Source: Sphingobacterium sp.
GTDB lineage: Bacteria > Bacteroidota > Bacteroidia > Sphingobacteriales > Sphingobacteriaceae
DNA: 12,024 nucleotides
Direction: 5' to 3'
Assembly: GCA_030146225.1 (NCBI GenBank)
Contig: JASLCA010000363.1
Span: 1-12,024, forward strand
In this document: piece after piece, positions 6,799-12,024 of the stretch
Numbering within the stretch: the stretch's first letter is position 1
How the letters are laid out: each line of letters begins with the position of its first letter
Made by a program: the position numbers and the translations under genes
Notes under the pieces: generated by a model
Database searches by the model: none
The model's input: the letters and a program-made list of their open reading frames with translations, nothing else
What the model was told of the DNA's origin: nothing

Positions 6799-8187
6799 TT
6801 AATGCCCTTTCTTTTCCTGTTCCTTCCATTGCTGAGCAAAGGATTTGTCGGCCATCTTTGGTAACTCACGTTGTTTTCCCCATGATTTCTTAAAGAAGTA
6901 GCGCATAAAGAAATTCTTGATATTTGCCCCGAAGAAATCCATTAGCTTTCGGCGTTGGATGGCATAGGTAAAGCCTTTCCATGCTTTTTTCTCTGCGCTG
7001 GAGCTCAGGTCTTTTGCTACTGCATCACGACGATTCAGCAGCAGCATCTTTTGGATATCAATGCCTACAGGACAGACTTCTGTGCATTTCCCGCAGAGGG
7101 TAGATGCATCACTTAAGTGCTTAAAGGACTTCATGCCTTGTAGGTGTGGGGAGATTAGGGAGCCAATGGGCCCTTGATAAGTTGTCTGATAGGTGTGACC
7201 TCCAATATTCTGGTAAACGGGGCAGACGTTTAAGCATGCTCCACAACGAATGCAGTACAGGCCTTGACGCTGTTCTTTCTCCGCCAATAAGTTAGTCCGT
7301 CCATTGTCCAATAGGATAACGTACATCTCTTCAGGCCCGTCGGTCTCGTAAGGCTGACGCGGACCACTGATCAAGCTATTGTATACGGTCAGGTTTTGAC
7401 CTGTTCCGTGGGAAGCCAGCAAGGGCCAAAATAAGTCTAAATCTTCTAACTTAGGAATAATTTTCTCCATACCTACCACTGCAATATGCACTTTGGGAAA
7501 GGTTGTGGTAAGACGGGCATTTCCTTCGTTTTCGGTGATGGCAATACTGCCACTGTCGGCAATTAGGAAATTAGCTCCTGTAATGCCTATAGCTGCTTGG
7601 GTATACTTTTCTCTTAACAGCTCTCGCGCTTTCAGTGTCAGCTGCTCAGCCGTGGCATCCAAAGGCATGTCAAATTTTTCATGAAATAGCTTTGCAATGT
7701 CTTCCAAGCTTAAATGCATGGCTGGCGTAACAAAATGATATGGCTTCTGTCCAAGCAGCTGTATAATAAACTCGCCTAAATCACTTTCTATCGTTTCTAC
7801 GCCTAGTTTTTCTAAGAATTGATTGAGCTCAATCTCCTCTGTAGCCATAGATTTTGACTTTACTACAGACTTGGCATCGTGATCTGCAATAATCTTTTCA
7901 ATTTCTGCCAAGGCTTCTTCAGCATCATTGGCCCAGATCACTTTCCCACCGCGTTGGCTAAAGTTGGCTTCAAAGTCAAGCAGGTACCGATCTATGTTCT
8001 CGATAGCCTTCCACTTGATCATGTTGGCTTTAACCTTGGAGTTCTCTAAATCAAAAAATTTACTCTTGGCGCTGTCAAATGCTTGTTCATACTTGTCTAT
8101 GCTCTTATTGATAATGTCACGATGCGGTTGTTCAAATGCTTTTTCTGCACTATCTTTTAGAAACTTTTCAGCGATTTGTTGAGCCAT
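6799..8187 (-). CDS. lutB: LutB/LldF-like iron-sulfur lactate-utilisation protein
   Basis: A 462-residue cytoplasmic protein of the LutB (YkgF/LldF) family, usual length about 460-480. Residues about 60-300 form the LUD domain, including GITGANFLIADSGSIAITEN (201-220) and EGNARLTTTFPKVHI (221-235). A ferredoxin-like region follows with cysteines C312, C315, C318 and C322 (CIRCGACLNVCP), then C365, C368 and C372 (CGKCTEVCPVGID), as expected for two 4Fe-4S clusters. The tail (400-462) is basic. In Bacillus, LutB works with LutA and LutC to oxidise L-lactate to pyruvate. Neither partner is in the window, so this copy is an orphan here and could depend on genes elsewhere or act in another electron-transfer reaction. 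It lies 154 bases downstream of aspS on the same strand; I see no good minus-strand terminator or promoter in that gap, so read-through from aspS is possible. Confidence 0.92.
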   Translation of the reverse strand: MAQQIAEKFLKDSAEKAFEQPHRDIINKSIDKYEQAFDSAKSKFFDLENSKVKANMIKWKAIENIDRYLLDFEANFSQRGGKVIWANDAEEALAEIEKIIADHDAKSVVKSKSMATEEIELNQFLEKLGVETIESDLGEFIIQLLGQKPYHFVTPAMHLSLEDIAKLFHEKFDMPLDATAEQLTLKARELLREKYTQAAIGITGANFLIADSGSIAITENEGNARLTTTFPKVHIAVVGMEKIIPKLEDLDLFWPLLASHGTGQNLTVYNSLISGPRQPYETDGPEEMYVILLDNGRTNLLAEKEQRQGLYCIRCGACLNVCPVYQNIGGHTYQTTYQGPIGSLISPHLQGMKSFKHLSDASTLCGKCTEVCPVGIDIQKMLLLNRRDAVAKDLSSSAEKKAWKGFTYAIQRRKLMDFFGANIKNFFMRYFFKKSWGKQRELPKMADKSFAQQWKEQEKKGH

Positions 8188-8279
8188 AGGGATAATAAAC
8201 TTTTTTGTTCAGAAGATTCACAAGCGACTATTTAATAGCTTCTTATGTCAGCGGACAATTGTTTAACGAGTATATGTGT

Positions 8280-8329
8280 AAGAGGTCCGTCTTGACTCAG
8301 ATACAATCAATACGGACCTCTTCTTTTTT
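8280..8329 (+). terminator. Strong hairpin between aspS and lutB, T-run on the plus strand
   Basis: AAGAGGTCCGT (8280-8290) pairs perfectly with ACGGACCTCTT (8312-8322), with an inner TTGA/TCAA extension (8292-8295 with 8307-8310). The plus strand then reads CTTTTTT (8323-8329), a classic terminator. On the minus strand, the direction of aspS and lutB, the A-tract comes before the hairpin and no T-run follows. It could therefore act as a plus-strand terminator with no recognised gene before it, an imperfect aspS 3' end, or a leader structure of lutB. Confidence 0.6.
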
Positions 8330-8341
8330 GAGGCAAATAAA

Positions 8342-10096
8342 TTATTTTGTTTTGATGTTCAGCGCTAAGCTTAGTTCATCCAACTGCTGCTGGGCGACTG
8401 TGGCTGGGGCGTCAATCATCATATCTCTGCCAGAATTGTTCTTTGGAAATGCGATCACATCACGGATACTGTCTAAGCCAGCAAAGATGGAAACTAAGCG
8501 ATCAAGACCAAAGGCTAAGCCACCATGTGGAGGCGCACCATAGGTGAAGGCTTCCATAAGGAAACCAAATTGTTTCTCAGCTTCTTCTTTTGTGAATCCA
8601 AGATGTTTGAACATTAAGGATTGCAAGGCACTATCGTGTATACGGATGGAACCCCCACCAATTTCTACACCGTTTATCACCAAGTCATATGCATTTGCAC
8701 GGACTTCGCCTGGAGCGCTGTCTAATAAAGTGATATCCTCAGGCTTTGGCGAGGTAAATGGGTGGTGCATGGCGTGAAAGCGCTCAGAAGCCTCATCCCA
8801 TTCTAGCAATGGGAAGTCAATTACCCATAATGGAGAAAACTTGTTCTTATCTCGTAAGCCCAATTGCTGTCCCATCTCCAAGCGAAGCTCATTGAGTTGC
8901 TTACGGACTTTATCTGCTCCTCCTGCCATGACCAACATTAAATCTCCTGGCTCAGCAGCAAATGCTTGTGCCCAGGCTTGTAGATCTTCGGCAGAGTAGA
9001 ATTTATCCACGGATGATTTTATAGTGCCATCTTCATTGTAACGAGCATACACTAGTCCAGTAGCTCCAATCTGCTGACGCTTTACAAAGTCCGTTAAGGC
9101 ATCCAATTGCTTTCTGGTATAGTGGGCACATGCTTTTGCATTAATCCCAACGACGAGCTCTGCTGCATCAAAGACTGGGAAGCCCTTGTCTTTTGTGAGC
9201 GCATTTAACTCGACAAACTGCATCTCAAATCGGGTATCAGGCTTGTCTGATCCATACAGGCGCATTGCATCTGCATAGGTCATCCGAGGCACAGTGCCCA
9301 AATCAATGTCTTTTACATGCTTAAAAAGATGCTTAGTAAGGCCCTCAAACATGTTTAATATATCTTCTTGCTCCACGAAAGCCATCTCACAGTCAATCTG
9401 TGTAAACTCCGGCTGGCGGTCAGCACGTAAATCTTCATCACGGAAACATTTTACAATCTGAAAGTATCGGTCAAAGCCAGATACCATCAACAGTTGTTTA
9501 AATGTTTGTGGGGATTGTGGTAAGGCATAAAATTCTCCTGGATTCATACGCGATGGTACCACAAAGTCACGTGCACCTTCTGGAGTAGACTTAATCAACA
9601 TCGGCGTTTCAACCTCTAAGAAATTCTCGCTATCTAAGTACCGGCGTATTTCTTGCGCCATTTTATGACGTAAGACTAGGTTTTCACGAACAGTATTCCG
9701 ACGTAAGTCTAAATACCGAAACTTCATGCGGATATCATCCCCACCATCTGTCTCATCTTCAATGGTAAATGGTGGCAACTTAGAAGCATTAAGAGTTTCC
9801 AATGTGGACACTTTGATTTCTACTTCACCCGTAGGCATCTTCGCGTTTTTGCTAGAGCGTTCAATAACAGTCCCAGTTACTTTAATGACATATTCACGAC
9901 CTAGTTCACGCGCTTGAGCACGTAGGCTCTCATTATCATCGCTATTGAAAGTAAGCTGTGTGATGCCATAACGGTCACGTACATCGATAAAGGTCATACC
10001 ACCCAAATCGCGGGATTTCTGTACCCAACCACTTAAGGTTACTGCTTTTCCAAGATCGGCTAATGTTAACTCCCCGCAAGTATGTGTTCTGTGCAT
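8342..10096 (-). CDS. aspS: Aspartate-tRNA ligase (bacterial type, discriminating)
   Basis: A 584-residue bacterial AspRS (E. coli 590) that charges tRNA-Asp with aspartate at the cost of ATP. In order: an OB-fold anticodon-binding domain (about 1-105); the class II catalytic core with the FRYLDLRR stretch (126-133), TPEGARDFVVPSR (171-183), QSPQTFKQLLMVSGFDRYFQ (194-213) and motif 2 FRDEDLRADRQPEFTQ (218-233); the GAD insertion domain (about 290-410); then HHPFTSP (444-450), GGGSIRIH (480-487) and motif 3 GLAFGLDRL (526-534). L31 and K83 align with L30 and K81 of E. coli AspRS, the residues of tRNA-Asp-specific enzymes; non-discriminating forms usually have His and Gly there. The organism should therefore make Asn-tRNA by a separate AsnRS. 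The ATG at 10096 gives the standard MHRTHTCGEL opening. An exact -7 match lies at 10125-10118. Confidence 0.98.
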   Translation of the reverse strand: MHRTHTCGELTLADLGKAVTLSGWVQKSRDLGGMTFIDVRDRYGITQLTFNSDDNESLRAQARELGREYVIKVTGTVIERSSKNAKMPTGEVEIKVSTLETLNASKLPPFTIEDETDGGDDIRMKFRYLDLRRNTVRENLVLRHKMAQEIRRYLDSENFLEVETPMLIKSTPEGARDFVVPSRMNPGEFYALPQSPQTFKQLLMVSGFDRYFQIVKCFRDEDLRADRQPEFTQIDCEMAFVEQEDILNMFEGLTKHLFKHVKDIDLGTVPRMTYADAMRLYGSDKPDTRFEMQFVELNALTKDKGFPVFDAAELVVGINAKACAHYTRKQLDALTDFVKRQQIGATGLVYARYNEDGTIKSSVDKFYSAEDLQAWAQAFAAEPGDLMLVMAGGADKVRKQLNELRLEMGQQLGLRDKNKFSPLWVIDFPLLEWDEASERFHAMHHPFTSPKPEDITLLDSAPGEVRANAYDLVINGVEIGGGSIRIHDSALQSLMFKHLGFTKEEAEKQFGFLMEAFTYGAPPHGGLAFGLDRLVSIFAGLDSIRDVIAFPKNNSGRDMMIDAPATVAQQQLDELSLALNIKTK

Positions 10097-10117
10097 TATA
10101 TTCGAAATTTAATCTTA

Positions 10118-10125
10118 CAAAAATA
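10118..10125 (-). promoter_or_regulatory. Candidate -7 promoter element for aspS
   Basis: The minus strand reads TATTTTTG, an exact TAnnTTTG match 21 bases before the aspS ATG. The nearest TTG (10142-10140) is only 14 bases upstream, shorter than the usual 17-23, so the -33 element is weak or absent. A short leader of roughly 14 bases is implied. Confidence 0.45.
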
Positions 10126-10164
10126 TCGGTTTTTTAGGACAATAAAGAATAGAATTTGGCGAGA

Positions 10165-10293
10165 ATGGGGCATTTACGAGAATATTTAAGAGCTAAGCTA
10201 GCCTTTCATAGCGGGCAAGTCCTCTTAGTCAGTAGCAGGATTTTACCAAGAGGGGCTATGTGCTTTCTGAAATTCCTATTGCCAAATAGTTAA
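10165..10293 (+). CDS. Possible 42-codon ORF or structured small RNA
   Basis: An ATG at 10165 opens a 42-residue frame (begins MGHLREYLRAKLAFHSGQ, ends FLKFLLPNS; TAA at 10291). A hairpin terminator begins 5 bases after the stop, the arrangement of a real gene end. The predicted peptide is basic and hydrophobic with no known motif. The best upstream promoter-like string is TAGAATTTG (10150-10158), one base too long for the consensus, and there is no clear Shine-Dalgarno site. The same stretch can fold: CATAGC (10207-10212) with GCTATG (10255-10260), enclosing CCTCTT (10221-10226) with AAGAGG (10248-10253). A small RNA is therefore an equally good reading. It lies between divergent aspS and the MFS gene and ends before the MFS promoter, so it would be an independent unit. 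Confidence 0.25.
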   Translation: MGHLREYLRAKLAFHSGQVLLVSSRILPRGAMCFLKFLLPNS

Positions 10294-10298
10294 GGGAT

Positions 10299-10328
10299 GC
10301 TGCTGTATACAAGTAGCAGCTTTGTTTT
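10299..10328 (+). terminator. Plus-strand hairpin terminator in the aspS-MFS gap
   Basis: GCTGCT (10299-10304) pairs with AGCAGC (10315-10320), extendable by G-U wobbles, and is followed by TTTGTTTT (10321-10328). It lies upstream of the likely MFS promoter, so it would close a transcript started within 10126-10298. Confidence 0.55.
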
Positions 10329-10364
10329 CAGTCTTTTAGTTGTTCTTTTTTAGGTATTACAGCG

Positions 10365-10391
10365 TTGTAATTGTTTATTCACTTATATTTG
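10365..10391 (+). promoter_or_regulatory. Promoter of the MFS transporter gene
   Basis: TATATTTG (10384-10391) matches TAnnTTTG exactly, with TTG at 10365-10367, 16 bases upstream, one short of the usual range. A start near 10398 would leave a leader of about 150 bases before the ATG at 10546. I see no riboswitch-like fold in that leader. Confidence 0.5.
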
Positions 10392-10545
10392 GGCGTTATT
10401 TTTAATTGCTAAATGTATCCAGAAACCTAGTAAATAGCTGTAGGATAAAGGAAAGTAACATAATTGGAATTGCTTTGTTGCCTATTTGAAATGCGCGCTA
10501 AGTAGGACCATCATAATTGAACATAAAACAGGTTTAAGCTACCTT

Positions 10546-11829
10546 ATGGAAAAGAAAATAACCGTGCCTTTTACGGGCTATGAAAAGTTTGTCATTTTTA
10601 TTTTAGCCATTACCCAATTTACGGTTATCCTAGATTTTATGGTGATGTCTCCGCTTGGGGATTTGTTATTGAAATCCTTGGACATGAATACCCAAGATTT
10701 TGGAATCGCTGTTTCAGCCTATGCCTTTAGTGCAGGAGTGTCGGGGCTATTAACGGCTGGCTTTGCTGACAAGTTTGATCGCAAGAAATTACTCCTCTTC
10801 TTTTACATTGGATTTATCGTGGGCACCTTGTTCTGTGCCTTAGCAGATTCCTATGCAAGCTTGGTGGCGGCGCGTATTTTTACAGGCTTATTTGGAGGCG
10901 TAATTGGCTCCATCTCTATGGCTATTATCACCGATATCTTTCGTTTGGAGCAGCGTGGCCGGGTGATGGGCTTTGTGCAAATGGGCTTTGGAGCTAGTCA
11001 GGTGCTAGGGATTCCTATTGGCTTATATATTGCGCACAAATGGGCCTGGGAAGCGCCCTTCTTTATGATAGTGATCTTGTCTGTTGTTATCGCCATAAGT
11101 ATTGCTGCATGGCTAAAACCCGTTAAGGAGCATTTGGCAATCCAGCAAGACAAAAAGGCGTTATTGCATTTGTTTCATACGGTTAAAAATAAAGACTATC
11201 GTATAGGCTTTATGGCTACGGCCATGCTGTCAATAGGGGGCTTTATGATGATGCCTTTCGGCACTGTTTTCGCCGTTAATAACCTTTCCGTTAGCGAGGA
11301 ACAATTGCCTCTGCTCTTTATGATTGCTGGACTTAGTTCCTTAACGGTTATGCCATTTGTAGGTAAGTTAAGTGACCGTATGAGTAAGTTTAAGCTTTTC
11401 GCCATAGCGAGTGGCTTGCTAATGTTGGTTACGGTTGTTTACACCAACTTATCTATTACCCCCTTTTGGTTTGTAGTTGTCTTGAATATCCTGATGATGA
11501 TGGGCATTATGGGACGCATGGTGCCTTCATCGGCGCTGAATAGTGCTGTGCCAGAGATGAAAGATCGTGGGGCTTATATGAGTATTAATGCTTCCCTTCA
11601 ACAGATCTCGGGTGGTGTGGGGGCAGCTATTGCTGGACTGATCGTTTACCAGCAAAGCAAAAGCAGCCCTTTAATTAATTATGAGATTGTGGGCTTTGTT
11701 GTGGTTGTGATCTCTTTGCTGGGTATCTTTCTGATGCGTAGGGTGGATGGATTAGTAAAGCGGAAGGGAGATGGGGCAGTGCCGACTAAGTCAGATGAGG
11801 CAGACCAGGATAAGGAAGGAGAGCTTTAG
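10546..11829 (+). CDS. MFS transporter, DHA1/arabinose-efflux-like
   Basis: A 427-residue major facilitator protein with about 12 hydrophobic segments, of the DHA1 drug/sugar efflux type. The first helix carries a membrane aspartate (D30, in TQFTVILDFMVMSPLG), seen in many proton-coupled exporters. Motif A is present after helix 2 as GFADKFDRKKLLL (72-84), with a second-half echo GKLSDRMSK (273-281). A motif C-like helix is GFGASQVLGIPIG (147-159). The C-terminal tail (about 400-427) is hydrophilic and charged. The direction is probably export by H+ antiport; the substrate cannot be told from sequence. The longest open frame begins at a TTG at 10486 and adds 20 polar residues before the first helix. 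I prefer the ATG at 10546 because it gives the usual short MFS N-terminus. The gene stands alone, with its own promoter and a terminator 29 bases after the stop. No adjacent regulator is present. Confidence 0.9.
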   Translation: MEKKITVPFTGYEKFVIFILAITQFTVILDFMVMSPLGDLLLKSLDMNTQDFGIAVSAYAFSAGVSGLLTAGFADKFDRKKLLLFFYIGFIVGTLFCALADSYASLVAARIFTGLFGGVIGSISMAIITDIFRLEQRGRVMGFVQMGFGASQVLGIPIGLYIAHKWAWEAPFFMIVILSVVIAISIAAWLKPVKEHLAIQQDKKALLHLFHTVKNKDYRIGFMATAMLSIGGFMMMPFGTVFAVNNLSVSEEQLPLLFMIAGLSSLTVMPFVGKLSDRMSKFKLFAIASGLLMLVTVVYTNLSITPFWFVVVLNILMMMGIMGRMVPSSALNSAVPEMKDRGAYMSINASLQQISGGVGAAIAGLIVYQQSKSSPLINYEIVGFVVVVISLLGIFLMRRVDGLVKRKGDGAVPTKSDEADQDKEGEL

Positions 11830-11858
11830 ATCCATTTTTTTGATAAATATTTATAGTT

Positions 11859-11882
11859 AAGGAGCAAATGGCTCCTTTTTTT
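11859..11882 (+). terminator. Terminator of the MFS gene
   Basis: AAGGAGC (11859-11865) and GCTCCTT (11871-11877) pair across AAATG, followed by a run of T's to 11882. Confidence 0.92.
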
Positions 11883-11893
11883 ACTTGCAGCTA

Positions 11894-11923
11894 TTGCAGT
11901 TTTAATTCTTGTATTTATATTTG
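11894..11923 (+). promoter_or_regulatory. Promoter of the lipoprotein gene at the right edge
   Basis: TTG (11894-11896), 19 bases, then TATATTTG (11916-11923): a full match to the Bacteroidota -33/-7 pattern, placed between the MFS terminator and the ATG at 11947. The leader would be about 17 bases. Confidence 0.65.
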
Positions 11924-11946
11924 CTACACTATTTATTAAACATATT

Positions 11947-12024
11947 ATGAGCGCTATAAGGCTTTATCAGCTTGCTTGTTTGGTCTTTGCAGTAAGTGTT
12001 GCGTTGATTACATCATGTTCGAAG
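11947..12024 (+). CDS. Lipoprotein N-terminus (partial, runs off the window)
   Basis: Twenty-six codons are visible and the frame stays open at the edge. The peptide is a lipoprotein signal: a short start with one Arg (R5), a hydrophobic core at about 8-20 (LACLVFAVSVAL), and a lipobox I21-T22-S23-C24, where C24 would be acylated after cleavage by signal peptidase II. The following SK does not show the acidic lipoprotein export signal described in some Bacteroidota, but only two residues are visible. Its own promoter lies just upstream and the previous gene is closed by a terminator, so it begins a new transcript. The function of the mature protein is not visible here. Confidence 0.75.
   Translation, partial: MSAIRLYQLACLVFAVSVALITSCSK

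Noticed and set aside
8205..8543. Plus-strand open frame of 112 codons opposite the 3' end of aspS and spanning the aspS-lutB gap.
   Set aside because: Starts at TTG, runs through the strong plus-strand terminator hairpin and is mostly antisense to the conserved motif 3 region of aspS; a shadow frame.
10486..10545. N-terminal extension of the MFS transporter from a TTG codon.
   Set aside because: It adds 20 polar residues before the first helix, uses a rare start codon, and the ATG at 10546 gives the standard MFS N-terminus.
1..12024. Mobile elements, CRISPR arrays, tRNA or rRNA genes, toxin-antitoxin or defence genes.
   Set aside because: I looked for transposase motifs, spaced direct repeats, cloverleaf-like segments and paired small ORFs and saw none. 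All large ORFs but one fit ordinary metabolic or transport families.

Overview
The window looks like a chromosomal stretch from a Bacteroidota bacterium, most likely of the Sphingobacteriaceae type (Sphingobacterium/Pedobacter-like). This rests on: protein flavour (NupG-like permease, a BFN nuclease fused to a UVR motif, a Bacteroidota-style EtfA with CSKPVSD in the FAD domain); several intergenic matches to the Bacteroidota -7 promoter element TAnnTTTG, two of them with a TTG about 19-20 bases upstream; the near absence of strong Shine-Dalgarno sites; and moderate AT-richness. Genus assignment is inference.

Layout. Positions 1-45 hold the last codons of an unidentified plus-strand gene. A membrane-anchored protein of unknown function follows (138-641), closed by a clear terminator. 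A minus-strand block then runs from 4260 down to 891: a bifunctional-nuclease-family protein and a nucleoside permease (13-base gap, probably one transcript), a perfect hairpin terminator, and a YbdG-type mechanosensitive channel. Next on the minus strand is etfB-etfA (6102 to 4368), the two subunits of electron transfer flavoprotein, with its own promoter and terminator. The 353-base gap 6103-6455 separates etfB from a divergent small TPR-like protein (6456-6797). That gene converges, with a single base between stop codons, on an orphan lutB-like iron-sulfur protein (8187 to 6799). Upstream of lutB on the same strand is aspS (10096 to 8342). A 449-base region before the next gene holds the aspS promoter, a possible 42-codon ORF or small RNA with its own terminator, and the promoter of an MFS drug/sugar-efflux-type transporter (10546-11829). 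The window ends in the signal peptide of a lipoprotein (11947 onward).

How the genes relate. Most are housekeeping or metabolic: ETF collects electrons from acyl-CoA dehydrogenases, LutB-like proteins feed electrons from lactate oxidation, AspRS makes Asp-tRNA, and two MFS carriers and one mechanosensitive channel serve the inner membrane. AspRS carries the residues typical of the tRNA-Asp-specific (discriminating) enzyme. I see no mobile element, CRISPR array, tRNA, rRNA, phage gene or defence cassette. I did not find a convincing new multi-gene system.

The less explained parts are small: a structured, terminator-closed segment at 10165-10328; a plus-strand-oriented terminator at 8280-8329 with no plus-strand gene before it; inverted repeats in the etfB leader and upstream of the TPR gene promoter; and two genes (channel and MFS) whose longest ORF clearly overshoots the real start.
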